In this document: positions 1 to 7,943 of the stretch, one piece after another
Layout of the letters: every line of letters starts with the position of its first letter
Numbering within the stretch: the stretch's first letter is position 1
Assembly (NCBI GenBank): GCA_905209865.1
Contig: CAJLUP010000005.1
Span: 1-31,694 of the forward strand
Direction of reading: 5' to 3'
Length of the DNA: 31,694 nt
From: an uncultured Lachnospiraceae bacterium
GTDB lineage: Bacteria; Bacillota; Clostridia; Lachnospirales; Lachnospiraceae
The notes under the pieces: generated by a model
Databases searched by the model: none
The model's input: only the letters and a program-made list of their open reading frames with translations
Told to the model about the DNA's origin: nothing
Program-made: the position numbers and the translations under genes

Positions 1-912
1 CGCCTGAATCTTAAATACAAAGGCAGAAAAGTCTTTTTCTTCCATTGGATCGATCGCTCCGTGATCCGACATTCTCGGCAGGGGTGACGTCGTCATGGCA
101 AGGAAGTGTCTCAAAAATGTTTCCACCCCGAAATTAGTCAGAGCAGAACCAAAGAATACCGGAGAAAGTTCTCCCTTATCAACAAGCTCCTGATCGAACT
201 CCGCCGACGCACCGTCTAAAAGTTCAATTTCTTCCATGAGAGTTGTCTTCGCTTCATCTCCGATCAGCCAGTCAATCTCAGGATTGTTCATCGCAACAAC
301 TTTCACTTCTCCTGTCGTCGTTCCTTTTCTTGTATCCGAGAACAGCTCTACTTCTTTTTTTTGGCGGTCATACACTCCTTTAAACCCTTTTCCTGATCCA
401 ATCGGCCAGTTTACCGGGCAGGTTGGTATCCCAAGTTCTTTCTCGATATCATCCAAAAGGTCAAACGTATCTTTCGCATCCCGATCCATCTTATTGATAA
501 ATGTAAAGATCGGGATATGGCGCATGGCGCATACTTTAAACAATTTTCGCGTCTGTGCCTCTACACCTTTTGAACCATCGATTACCATAACTGCAGAATC
601 CGCCGCCATCAGCGTCCTGTAAGTATCTTCTGAGAAATCCTGATGTCCCGGTGTGTCAAGGATATTGATGCAATATCCGCCATAATTAAACTGAAGAACA
701 GAAGAAGTAACCGAAATACCTCTTTCCTTTTCGATTTCCATCCAGTCTGACACCGCATGTTTTGCTGTCGCCTTTCCTTTGACGGACCCCGCCTGATTGA
801 TCACTCCTCCATATAAAAGAAATTTTTCCGTCAGCGTTGTTTTTCCCGCATCCGGATGAGAAATAATCGCAAATGTTCTTCTCTTTTTTATTTCATTCGT
901 TATCTCTGACAT
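1..912 (-). CDS. prfC: Peptide chain release factor 3 (RF3), N-terminal part, cut by window edge
   Basis: Translational GTPase that recycles RF1/RF2 from the ribosome after peptide release. The frame is open from ATG at 912 to the window edge (304 codons), so the C-terminal part lies outside. Visible GTPase motifs are the P-loop HPDAGKTT (about residues 19-26), DTPGHQDF (G3) and NKMDRD (G4). The RF3-typical stretches KGKATKHAVSDWME and ERGISVTSSV separate it from EF-G and LepA. AGGAGA lies just upstream of the ATG. It follows spoIIIAH with a 181-base gap, so it is probably a separate transcription unit. Confidence 0.96.
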   Translation of the reverse strand, partial: MSEITNEIKKRRTFAIISHPDAGKTTLTEKFLLYGGVINQAGSVKGKATAKHAVSDWMEIEKERGISVTSSVLQFNYGGYCINILDTPGHQDFSEDTYRTLMAADSAVMVIDGSKGVEAQTRKLFKVCAMRHIPIFTFINKMDRDAKDTFDLLDDIEKELGIPTCPVNWPIGSGKGFKGVYDRQKKEVELFSDTRKGTTTGEVKVVAMNNPEIDWLIGDEAKTTLMEEIELLDGASAEFDQELVDKGELSPVFFGSALTNFGVETFLRHFLAMTTSPLPRMSDHGAIDPMEEKDFSAFVFKIQA

Positions 913-994
913 ATGTTTCTTTTCTCCTAATGCTTATAAAATGCATCTGTTCGTTCTTTTATTTTTCCCGGATCGTCTCCGGACATACCAATTT

Positions 995-1023
995 AGTTTA
1001 GCATATCTTCTAAAATACTTCAA
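995..1023 (-). promoter_or_regulatory. Possible SigmaA promoter for prfC
   Basis: On the minus strand TTGAAG (1018-1023), a 17-base spacer and TAAACT (995-1000) precede prfC. Each box matches 4 of 6 consensus bases. It is placed in the 181-base gap between spoIIIAH and prfC. No strong terminator for spoIIIAH is seen in this gap; the only hairpin there (CCGGA/TCCGG) has no T-run after it. Weak call. Confidence 0.3.
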
Positions 1024-1093
1024 CTGCGGGATTTCTTCTTCATCTTATATCAGAATGACTGAACCACCTCTCTACCGCCGCGTATACCTCCTC

Positions 1094-1705
1094 CTATTCA
1101 TGGATTGGAGTAATCACGATATTTTCTGGGGCAATCTCTGTCTTTCTTGTCACGATATCCTCAATCTGCGCTCGATTTGCATCTGTTAATTCCTCTGCTT
1201 TGACAACAATATCTGCTGAATTTTCATCAATACTCACCACTGCCTCCGAAAATCCCTTCGACGCCATCATTGTCTCTATGGCAGCTTCCTGTTCTGCAAT
1301 CTCTGTCATCTGTACAAGCTGGGATACCGCTTCTTGTTTCTCTGCTTCACTCAAATTCGTATTGTCTATGATTGCCTGCAATGTTTCTTTATTTTGCGCC
1401 CGCACCTGCTCCCTTGTTACTTTTGCCTGCGCAACCGTCGTCTCTGCAGCACCGTTTGTAAGCACTGCTTCCCCCGGCGTGCCTTCTACTTCCGAATCAT
1501 TGCTTGCAATCTCATCTCCTACCGTCTCCACATCTTCTTCCGAAATATCGAGAAGCTCCTGATTGGCAAGATCTGCATTTGCCTCTTCTGCCCCTCCGTC
1601 CTTCTCAGGGAATATTTTCCCGGAATAGTTCAAATATCCCGCCACTGCGATCATCACTGCCAGCGCAGCAATGATAACCTGATTTTTCTTAAACACTTTC
1701 TTCAC
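1094..1705 (-). CDS. spoIIIAH: Stage III sporulation protein AH
   Basis: Mother-cell component of the SpoIIIA-SpoIIQ channel; in Bacillus its extracellular YscJ/FliF-like domain binds SpoIIQ of the forespore. The 203 residues have a single N-terminal membrane anchor (about 9-28), an acidic linker rich in Glu, Asp and Ala, and a C-terminal alpha/beta domain (about 105-200) of the ring-forming type. The start is GTG with AAGGAGG eight bases upstream. It is the last gene of the spoIIIA operon, 24 bases after spoIIIAG. The assignment rests on position and architecture together. Confidence 0.93.
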   Translation of the reverse strand: MKKVFKKNQVIIAALAVMIAVAGYLNYSGKIFPEKDGGAEEANADLANQELLDISEEDVETVGDEIASNDSEVEGTPGEAVLTNGAAETTVAQAKVTREQVRAQNKETLQAIIDNTNLSEAEKQEAVSQLVQMTEIAEQEAAIETMMASKGFSEAVVSIDENSADIVVKAEELTDANRAQIEDIVTRKTEIAPENIVITPIHE

Positions 1706-1729
1706 TTTACAAGCCTCCTTTTTTATGTA

Positions 1730-2332
1730 TCAGTCCCGTTTCATTATTTTTATCTTATGCGCCTCTACGCCGAATAATGCCTGTACCGCTTCTGTAAGAT
1801 TCCTTGCTACAACCGCATCACCCCCTCCGTCTGCGATTACGATCACTCCACCGATCTCCGGCGTCAGTTCCTTGCTTACATACGGGACAGATGCCCCGTC
1901 CGCTGTTTGTTCATATATACTGATCTTCTCGGAAGCTGTTTCTGATTCCGTTCTCTTCCCCTGTTCTTCCCCTGTCTCTTCTATTGTCTGCGTACTCCCT
2001 GTTTGATCTTTTTCAATCAGCCTCTGACCATTTGACTTCAAAGTAACCATAACAGTGACCTTTCCTGCTCCTTTCACCTGTGATAAAACACGCGCTGTTT
2101 TTTCTTCCAAATAAGTTTCATACTCCCCTGTCTGCCATGTTTCTTTCCCTTCAGGCTCTCCGGTATTTTCTTCTGTTTTTCCGCTTTTCCATGACGAAGA
2201 TCCGCCGGTTGGGAGAACAATCACAAATAGAAGCGCCCCAAGCAGGAAAAGGATGAGAAACGTATTTTTCTTCGGAAGCTTCTCTCCATTTTTTAATGCT
2301 TTTATATAGTCTCCCGCTTTTTTCAGATCCAT
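1730..2332 (-). CDS. spoIIIAG: Stage III sporulation protein AG
   Basis: SpoIIIAG of Bacillus forms a large ring in the intermembrane space as part of the SpoIIIA channel. The protein has a basic N-terminus, one transmembrane helix (about residues 24-42, ending at LPTGG), a Glu/Thr-rich linker and a C-terminal ring-building-motif domain containing GAGKVTVMVTL and PEIGGVIVIADGG. I place the start at ATG 2332 (200 aa) because AGGAGG lies eight bases upstream. A GTG at 2341 that overlaps the spoIIIAF stop is the alternative and would add three residues. Confidence 0.94.
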   Translation of the reverse strand: MDLKKAGDYIKALKNGEKLPKKNTFLILFLLGALLFVIVLPTGGSSSWKSGKTEENTGEPEGKETWQTGEYETYLEEKTARVLSQVKGAGKVTVMVTLKSNGQRLIEKDQTGSTQTIEETGEEQGKRTESETASEKISIYEQTADGASVPYVSKELTPEIGGVIVIADGGGDAVVARNLTEAVQALFGVEAHKIKIMKRD

Positions 2333-2337
2333 CTTCG

Positions 2338-2694
2338 TCACCTCCTGTCCGCACTTTCTGTTTCTCTGTCTGTTCTGAGATTATTGACAGCTTCCGTTTT
2401 CTCATCTTCTTCATAACTTATATAATTTTCAAGCATTTCCTCGTAAGATCTTCCTGCCTCTTCCAACATTTCCCTCTCTTTTTTTTCAATCTGATCGTTA
2501 TAGATTGTTCCGAATGTTTCTTTCATGCCAAACACACTTAAAACAGGCATGAAAAGAAGCACGATCAGCACAAGTCCCGAAAAGAAGCGAATATACTTTT
2601 CATAATCTTTTCCCGGAATCGCATGCATCACTGCAGTTACTACAACAAGATATGCCACAATGTTCTGAAGCCACCCGTACACTTGATCAAACAT
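2338..2694 (-). CDS. spoIIIAF: Stage III sporulation protein AF
   Basis: Small membrane protein of the spoIIIA operon, 118 aa. Two transmembrane helices (about residues 8-24 and 32-54) are followed by a cytoplasmic or intermembrane domain rich in Glu and Lys that ends in short charged repeats. Bacillus SpoIIIAF is longer (about 200 aa), so this version has a reduced soluble domain. It starts 48 bases after spoIIIAE and its end overlaps the possible GTG start of spoIIIAG by four bases. The identity depends strongly on gene order. Confidence 0.88.
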   Translation of the reverse strand: MFDQVYGWLQNIVAYLVVVTAVMHAIPGKDYEKYIRFFSGLVLIVLLFMPVLSVFGMKETFGTIYNDQIEKKEREMLEEAGRSYEEMLENYISYEEDEKTEAVNNLRTDRETESADRR

Positions 2695-2742
2695 TTCCTT
2701 TCTCCTTTTTCGAAAACTTACGCCAGATTTCTTTTTCGTCTT

Positions 2743-3939
2743 TTATGTTGTTGCTCCTGCTACAACAGCGATCGTAAGTAAAAACAAAAATCCAACTGTA
2801 AAAATAACAGAAACAATCATCTCATATCCTTCGCTCATTCCACGAATGCATGCCGTAATCCTTTTATCTGATACAGGCTGCACCGCTGCCGCCGCCATCT
2901 TATAAAGCAGAGCGCACAGAAGCATTTGTAAAAGCGGGACAGCGCAAATCAGAACTGCAATAAATGCTCCTCCCATTCCGATTCCATTCTTAATCAAGAC
3001 AATCGCTCCCAACGTCACTTCCGCCGCTCCGCCCATCACATTTCCGACCCACGGAATCGCCTCCGCAGTCCTCGTAAGAGCACTCCTTTTCACCAGATCC
3101 ACAGCCGGAGCCAGCAGCCCCTGTACAACATTCACGCCAACAACACATGCCGCCATTGTCCGAAGGATCCATGTAACAATCTTTTTCAACAAATCCGCAA
3201 ACTCAGAAAACAGATCTTCTTCCGTCAGATTTCCGAGTACCTGGACCATAATATAAATATGGATAACCGGAAACAGAAACCGCACGATCACAAGCTCTAC
3301 AATATAAATCAGAAAAAGTATCATATTATAAAAAAACAGCGAAGTTACACTTCCCGATGCAAAAGCAACAGCCAGAAAATACCCCGGACAAAGCACCCTC
3401 ATAAATGCAGTAAGAGACTCCACTTTTTCTCCGATCCCATGAACTGCCGTTTGAAAAGACATCAGACAAAGAGTGATCAGAAGCATATAAATCACATAAA
3501 AACTCATCTCCGAAATCTGTCTGCTTTGAAACGCTCCTGCGAAATTACTGAAAACAGCCGCCAGAACAGCGATCAAGATTACATAAATCAATATTTTTTT
3601 ACTGTATAAAAACTCATAAGCAATCTCATCCTTTAAATATCCTGCGACTGTCTCCAATATTTCGCCAGAGTTTCCGGATATAAATGAAGATACAACTTCT
3701 TCAAAAGAGATTTTTTCTTTCGGAAATAACGCCGATACGCTTTTCTCAACTTCTTTGAAATCAAATTCTTCTAAAAGCTCCGCACCGATTCCTTCTGTAC
3801 TTTTTTCTTTTGTTTCAAATACAGATTCTTCTCCAACCTCTTTTTCCCACTCGTCCGCATTAACGATCCTCGTGCCGAACCCAAACACAAGCAATGTCAA
3901 AAGCAACGTGAAAAGAAATCTCGCTTTTCTCCCTCTCAT
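2743..3939 (-). CDS. spoIIIAE: Stage III sporulation protein AE
   Basis: Polytopic membrane protein of the SpoIIIA complex, thought to form the transport core together with SpoIIIAC and SpoIIIAD. The 398 residues begin with a signal-peptide-like segment (MRGRKARFLFTLLLTLL...). A soluble Glu/Lys/Phe-rich part up to about residue 105 follows, then a run of about seven or eight hydrophobic helices. The family-typical stretch SALTRTAEAIPWVGNVMGGA near residue 290 is present. The start codon overlaps the spoIIIAD stop by four bases (ATGA), which indicates translational coupling. Confidence 0.95.
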   Translation of the reverse strand: MRGRKARFLFTLLLTLLVFGFGTRIVNADEWEKEVGEESVFETKEKSTEGIGAELLEEFDFKEVEKSVSALFPKEKISFEEVVSSFISGNSGEILETVAGYLKDEIAYEFLYSKKILIYVILIAVLAAVFSNFAGAFQSRQISEMSFYVIYMLLITLCLMSFQTAVHGIGEKVESLTAFMRVLCPGYFLAVAFASGSVTSLFFYNMILFLIYIVELVIVRFLFPVIHIYIMVQVLGNLTEEDLFSEFADLLKKIVTWILRTMAACVVGVNVVQGLLAPAVDLVKRSALTRTAEAIPWVGNVMGGAAEVTLGAIVLIKNGIGMGGAFIAVLICAVPLLQMLLCALLYKMAAAAVQPVSDKRITACIRGMSEGYEMIVSVIFTVGFLFLLTIAVVAGATT

Positions 3940-4322
3940 GAAAGAAACTCCCTGATCGTTCCAAGCAGCGCCGTAAGGATCGGCATCCCAAGCGCCAGTA
4001 TTGTCAGTTTCCCAAACGTTTCAATCTGTCCTGCTATTGTCTGATATCCTGCATCTTTACAAATTCCTGACGCAAATTCTGCAATATAAGTAATTCCAAG
4101 CATTTTCAAGATCACAGAAAAATAACTTGTCTCTATTTTGGAATATGACACAAGATCTTTGACCGTACGAACAAAAATACCAAGTCTTTCTGAAATGAGC
4201 ACAAATAAGATCACACTCACCGCCACGCTTACATACACCCCATATTCTGACTTATTTCCTTTTAACTGCACTGCCAGCATTACCCCGATGACCCCTATCA
4301 TTCCTGCCTGTATCACGCTCAC
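3936..4322 (-). CDS. spoIIIAD: Stage III sporulation protein AD
   Basis: Small polytopic membrane protein (128 aa) of the SpoIIIA channel with four predicted hydrophobic helices. It contains YIAEFASGICKDAGY, the conserved region of the SpoIIIAC/AD family. The start is GTG at 4322; alignment with the usual N-terminus supports it, although the ribosome site (AAAGGG) is rather far upstream. A 60-base gap separates it from spoIIIAC, the largest gap inside the operon, and I see no convincing signal in that gap. It ends in a four-base overlap with spoIIIAE. Confidence 0.94.
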   Translation of the reverse strand: MSVIQAGMIGVIGVMLAVQLKGNKSEYGVYVSVAVSVILFVLISERLGIFVRTVKDLVSYSKIETSYFSVILKMLGITYIAEFASGICKDAGYQTIAGQIETFGKLTILALGMPILTALLGTIREFLS

Positions 4323-4382
4323 CTGCTTCGCACCCTTTCTTTTCCTCTCTTATTTTTTCAGATTCTTTTTTTGCACCGCGCA

Positions 4383-4577
4383 TCATAAAGAAAACAGCTG
4401 CCTGACAGTCCGAAAGAGATCATAAATATAAGGAAGTACCCACGACAACACAAGAATCAGTCCGGCCAGACTGGCAAGAAACGCCTGTTCCTCTCTTCCG
4501 CTGTGTTTTAATACCTGACTTAAAATAGAGACAAGTATTCCCACTGCCGCAATTTTAAAAATAAGACTAATATCCAT
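4383..4577 (-). CDS. spoIIIAC: Stage III sporulation protein AC
   Basis: A 64-residue protein with two transmembrane helices (about residues 4-20 and 29-52), the normal size for SpoIIIAC. The intervening loop HSGREEQAFLASLAG is typical of the family. The ATG has AGGAGG five bases upstream. It lies between spoIIIAB and spoIIIAD as in all known spoIIIA operons. It is believed to form part of the membrane-embedded transport unit with SpoIIIAD and SpoIIIAE. Confidence 0.95.
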   Translation of the reverse strand: MDISLIFKIAAVGILVSILSQVLKHSGREEQAFLASLAGLILVLSWVLPYIYDLFRTVRQLFSL

Positions 4578-4599
4578 AGTTCCTCCTGCCTGTGCCGGA

Positions 4600-5118
4600 T
4601 CAAATCAAGATTACGATAAAAAACAAACCTGTCATAACGCCAAGACACCTTCCAACCTTCACCTTCGATGCCAGATCCGCTCTCAGCTTCTCGATTTCCA
4701 AGTCCATTTTGTTCAGATACATCACCATTGCCCGATCAGAAAGTTCTTTTTCAAAGATTCCGAGAAACGTTCCCGGTTCTTTCACCAGAATCTTATGTTC
4801 ATCTTTCAAACCAAGCGTTTCCAGATACTTGTCCGTACATCTGTTCCATACTCTGGCAAAACCTGCCGCATCACGGGATTCCATTTCTTCTGCTGTCTTT
4901 TTCAGCCATCTTCTGTATGGCTCTTTTATTCGGGAAGATACACTAAGAAAAACTTCAGGAAGAGGCGCATAAGTATACGAAATCTCCCCTCTGATCAAGC
5001 CAAATACATAACGCAGATAAATCATATTCTGCAAATATCTCTTCACTTCGTTCCCGTATACATATCCGGCTCCCGCAGTTGCCGATAAAATCAGGATCCC
5101 GCCCATTACTTTCTGCAC
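4600..5118 (-). CDS. spoIIIAB: Stage III sporulation protein AB
   Basis: SpoIIIAB (172 aa) resembles GspF-type platform proteins of secretion systems and is thought to couple the ATPase SpoIIIAA to the membrane complex. N-terminal (about 5-22) and C-terminal (about 158-172) hydrophobic segments flank a helical soluble domain with the family-like stretch YLRYVFGLIRGEISYTYAPLPE. The start is GTG at 5118, preceded by GGGGAG, and it lies 13 bases inside the end of spoIIIAA. Confidence 0.94.
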   Translation of the reverse strand: MQKVMGGILILSATAGAGYVYGNEVKRYLQNMIYLRYVFGLIRGEISYTYAPLPEVFLSVSSRIKEPYRRWLKKTAEEMESRDAAGFARVWNRCTDKYLETLGLKDEHKILVKEPGTFLGIFEKELSDRAMVMYLNKMDLEIEKLRADLASKVKVGRCLGVMTGLFFIVILI

Positions 5119-6047
5119 AAAACACTCCCCCGCTCATCATAAATTCCCCGCACCTGTCCCGGATGACCGTCATTTCCAAGCACAATATATCTTTCAAACA
5201 TTTTTCTCCGTATCAATTCTCCAAGCACCGGTTTTCTTGAAGCTTCTTCCATATCCAATCCATGTACGCTGGCAATCAGTTTACAGCCGCACTGCATCGC
5301 ATACTCGATCGCATGAATATCTTCTGCCGTTCCGATCTCGTCAACTGCCACGACTTGCGGAGACATAGATCTTATCAACATAATCATCCCATCCGCCTTC
5401 GGACAGCAGTCCAAAATATCCGTCCTCATGCCGAGTCTGTTCTGCGCGATTCCCATATAACAGCCTCCTATTTCCGAACGTTCGTCAACCACACCAACCG
5501 AACAGCCTTTTACATATTCGTTTCCATCTGATATCTGGCGGATCAAATCCCGCAGAAGCGTTGTTTTACCGCAGCATGGAGGCGATATGATCAATGTGTG
5601 GCATACCATTTTATTTTTCGTAATATATGGAATGAGTTCGTCAGCGCATCCGATGACCTCATGGGCAACTCTTATATTAAGCGATGATATGTATTGTATA
5701 TTTTTCACTTTTCCACGATCAATAATTACTTTTCCGGCAACTCCCACTCTATGGCCTCCCTCCAATGTCAAAAAACCCTGCCGCAATTCATTTTCATAGG
5801 CATATAAAGAATATTTGCTCATATATTCTATCGTTTCTTTTATTTCCTCTTTCGTAACAATGTGCGCTTTTTCTGCCGAAGGCAGGATCTTCTCTTCCCC
5901 GCCGCTCATAATACTAAGCGGCTGTCCAATCCTCATTCTTATTTCCTGAAGCGCATTTTCTTCCGTTATATGTGTTTGCACGATTGCCCGAACGCTTCTT
6001 GCCAAGACGTCTGACACCTGTGATCTTCTATTCTCTCTTTTTTCCAT
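5106..6047 (-). CDS. spoIIIAA: Stage III sporulation protein AA (ATPase)
   Basis: Cytoplasmic secretion-type ATPase that energises the SpoIIIA channel in the mother cell. In the 313-residue protein the Walker A is SPPCCGKT (about 155-162) and the Walker B VVAVDEIG (about 232-239). An RNA/secretion-ATPase N-domain lies ahead of them, with GGHRVGVAGKV near residue 97. I place the start at ATG 6047 because AGGTGG lies seven bases upstream. The frame stays open further upstream to 6251, but that part overlaps a repeated structured element and a promoter and is not coding. First gene of the eight-gene operon. Confidence 0.96.
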   Translation of the reverse strand: MEKRENRRSQVSDVLARSVRAIVQTHITEENALQEIRMRIGQPLSIMSGGEEKILPSAEKAHIVTKEEIKETIEYMSKYSLYAYENELRQGFLTLEGGHRVGVAGKVIIDRGKVKNIQYISSLNIRVAHEVIGCADELIPYITKNKMVCHTLIISPPCCGKTTLLRDLIRQISDGNEYVKGCSVGVVDERSEIGGCYMGIAQNRLGMRTDILDCCPKADGMIMLIRSMSPQVVAVDEIGTAEDIHAIEYAMQCGCKLIASVHGLDMEEASRKPVLGELIRRKMFERYIVLGNDGHPGQVRGIYDERGSVLCRK

Positions 6048-6066
6048 CTTGTCCACCTCTTTACAC

Positions 6067-6095
6067 AATATATGTGCTTCTCCCGAAAATATGAA
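6067..6095 (-). promoter_or_regulatory. SigmaE-type promoter of the spoIIIA operon
   Basis: On the minus strand TTCATATT (6088-6095) and CATATATT (6067-6074) are separated by 13 bases. They match the SigmaE pattern (a CATATT-like -35 and CATACAnT -10, with one change in the -10). The expected start of transcription is about 15-20 bases upstream of the spoIIIAA ribosome site. In Bacillus this operon is known to be transcribed by SigmaE in the mother cell, so the match is expected and supports the placement. Confidence 0.7.
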
Positions 6096-6133
6096 CCAAA
6101 AAAATCCGGGAACCCGAAAAAGCCTGTCATATG

Positions 6134-6220
6134 AATCACCGGAAGTTCCAAAAGGCACATTCCGGGATTGTAAGCGCTCGCCAAGATCTCGGCAAGCCCG
6201 GACTTTGACTCGTCGCCATG
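6134..6220. repeat. Copy A of an 88-base structured repeat element
   Basis: This 87-base stretch is about 90% identical to 15984-16071, with nine differences including one indel. It can fold into two hairpins: a long interrupted stem built on CCGGAA/TTCCGG with a four-base loop (AAAA on plus, TTTT on minus), and a second one with CTTGGC on one side. The motif TCGCCA flanks the second hairpin on both sides. It directly abuts the A/T-run of the miaB terminator and lies upstream of the spoIIIA SigmaE promoter. It may be an RNA read from either strand or a DNA element; I do not recognise the family. Confidence 0.8.
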
Positions 6221-6269
6221 AAAAAAAAAGGACAACAGATCGTATATGCACACGAATTGTTGTCCTTTT
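6221..6269 (-). terminator. Intrinsic terminator after miaB
   Basis: On the minus strand, starting 22 bases after the miaB stop, a 12-bp stem (AAAAGGACAACA paired with its exact complement, 6226-6237 with 6258-6269) has a 20-base loop and is followed by nine T (6221-6229 as A on plus). The plus strand also has TTTTCTT after the stem, so it may work in both directions. Confidence 0.88.
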
Positions 6270-6291
6270 CTTATGTAACTTTCCTGTTTTC

Positions 6292-7743
6292 TTATTTTTC
6301 TACAATTTTTCCGATATAGTAAAATCCTTTACACTCATCAAGTCTGACATCTGCAAACTTACCGATCATCGACTCATCCCCCGGAAAATGCACAAGCAGA
6401 TTATTGCTCAGTCTTCCAGTCATTAATCGTTCATCGTGTTCGTTGTGAGACTCCACAAGCACTCTTTGAACCGTGCCTTCATGCTTCGCACACATACGTG
6501 CCGAAATTGTCTGTACTTCTTCAAGAAGGCGTCCAAAACGGTCTTTCACAACTTCATCAGGAATCTGACCTTCCATTACAGCCGCCGGTGTCCCGGTACG
6601 CTTCGAATAAATAAACGTAAAAGCGCTGTCATACTCGACCTTACGCACTACGTCCAGTGTCTCCTGAAAATCCTCTTCTGTCTCACCAGGAAATCCGACA
6701 ATAATATCTGTTGTCAGGGAGATATCCGGCACAGCGGCACGGATTTTATCTACCAGTTCCAGATACTGTTCTTTTGTATAATGGCGGTTCATCTTCTTTA
6801 AAATACGACTGCTTCCGGATTGTACGGGAAGATGAAGGTGTTTACAGATTTTTTTACTCTTGCCCATCACTTCGATCAATTCATCAGAAAGATCTTTTGG
6901 ATGAGACGTCATGAAACGGATCCGTTCGATTTTATCAATCTTCTCAATCTCCTGAAGAAGCTGCGCAAACGACATCGGATGTTCCAACGTTTTTCCGTAA
7001 GAATTTACATTCTGTCCCAAAAGCATTACTTCTACGACCCCGTCTTCTGCCAGTCGCTCAATTTCTCTTATAATCGCTTTCGGATCACGGCTTCTTTCAC
7101 GCCCTCTTACATAAGGAACGATACAATAACTGCAAAAATTATTGCATCCAAACATAATATTAACCCCTGATTTGAAGGGATATTTTCTCTCGCTCGGCAA
7201 ATCTTCCACGATCTTATCCGTATCTTTCCATATATCGATCACCATCTTCCCAGAATTCATTCTGGAAACGATCAGTTCCGCAAATTTATAAATATTATGA
7301 GTCCCGAAAATCAAATCTACAAAACGATAACTTTTCTTCAGCTTTTCCACAACTTCCGGTTCCTGCATCATACAGCCGCAAAGTGCGATCATCATATGCG
7401 GATTCTTTTTCTTAATCCTGCCCAGCTGCCCTAAACGTCCGTAAACTCTCTGATTTGCGTTCTCCCGAACAGTACACGTATTATAAATGACAAAATCTGC
7501 CTTTTCCTCATCCGGTTCTTCGACATACCCGATCTGTTCCAATATGCCGACCAGTTTTTCCGAATCCCGCGCATTCATCTGACAGCCAAATGTTGTGACA
7601 CAGAATGTAAAGCTTCGTTTCTCCTGCTCCATAAGCTTTGCCAGATTTTCTTTCGCCTTTTCTATAAAATAATATTGTCTTTCCGGTTCTGTCACCGGAA
7701 TTTGCATCTCTGCCTCTGCCGTTATCAATGTTTTCTTCTCCAT
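6292..7743 (-). CDS. miaB: tRNA-2-methylthio-N6-(dimethylallyl)adenosine synthase MiaB
   Basis: Radical SAM methylthiotransferase that converts i6A37 to ms2i6A37 in tRNAs reading UNN codons. The N-terminal UPF0004 domain carries the three cluster cysteines (TFGCQMN Cys54, NTC Cys90, LCGC Cys124). The radical SAM domain has Cys200, Cys204 and Cys207 (CNNFCSYC), and a TRAM domain follows at the C-terminus. The start at ATG 7743 (483 aa) is preceded by GAGG six bases away. An in-frame ATG at 7761, one-base-coupled to the DUF4250 stop, and a GTG at 7764 are alternatives. Last gene of its operon. Confidence 0.96.
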   Translation of the reverse strand: MEKKTLITAEAEMQIPVTEPERQYYFIEKAKENLAKLMEQEKRSFTFCVTTFGCQMNARDSEKLVGILEQIGYVEEPDEEKADFVIYNTCTVRENANQRVYGRLGQLGRIKKKNPHMMIALCGCMMQEPEVVEKLKKSYRFVDLIFGTHNIYKFAELIVSRMNSGKMVIDIWKDTDKIVEDLPSERKYPFKSGVNIMFGCNNFCSYCIVPYVRGRERSRDPKAIIREIERLAEDGVVEVMLLGQNVNSYGKTLEHPMSFAQLLQEIEKIDKIERIRFMTSHPKDLSDELIEVMGKSKKICKHLHLPVQSGSSRILKKMNRHYTKEQYLELVDKIRAAVPDISLTTDIIVGFPGETEEDFQETLDVVRKVEYDSAFTFIYSKRTGTPAAVMEGQIPDEVVKDRFGRLLEEVQTISARMCAKHEGTVQRVLVESHNEHDERLMTGRLSNNLLVHFPGDESMIGKFADVRLDECKGFYYIGKIVEK

Positions 7744-7760
7744 ATTCTTCCTCTTATCCA

Positions 7761-7943
7761 TCACACAAACTGGTTTCTGCCCACATCATATGTATAATCG
7801 ATCAACTCTAATTTCTCGATCAATTCCTTTTTGTCAATCTCCATATCCTCACATAATGCATCCAGCGTCGAATAATAATCTCTTAATTTTGTATTTACAA
7901 CGCTTAAAAGCATCACCGGATCTTTCGGCAGTCTTGATGACAT
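7761..7943 (-). CDS. DUF4250 family small protein
   Basis: A 60-residue soluble protein of unknown function, recognised as DUF4250 from the LPKDPVMLLSVVNTKLRDYYS opening (read in two parts) and the C-terminal IDYTYDVGRNQF. These are typical of this short Clostridia family. The ATG at 7943 is preceded by AAGGAGA with seven bases spacing. It overlaps the end of the cyclo-ligase gene by 31 bases, and its stop overlaps a miaB start candidate. It therefore appears to be a genuinely translated member of the operon rather than a chance frame. No transmembrane segment or cysteine is visible. Confidence 0.85.
   Translation of the reverse strand: MSSRLPKDPVMLLSVVNTKLRDYYSTLDALCEDMEIDKKELIEKLELIDYTYDVGRNQFV

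Noticed and set aside
236..622. Plus-strand reading frames opposite prfC, spoIIIA, nfnA and other genes
   Set aside because: They lie antisense to strongly conserved genes, lack recognisable domains and ribosome sites, and are typical shadow frames.
913..1093. In-frame continuation of spoIIIAH beyond its TAG (17 further codons)
   Set aside because: It ends quickly at TGA, and the domain is complete before the TAG, so read-through or a frameshift is not supported.
4252..4386. 44-codon minus frame overlapping the spoIIIAC stop (ATGATG) and entering spoIIIAD
   Set aside because: It is Lys/Glu-rich low-complexity sequence out of frame with spoIIIAD, with no ribosome site of its own; the spoIIIAC-AD gap explains it.
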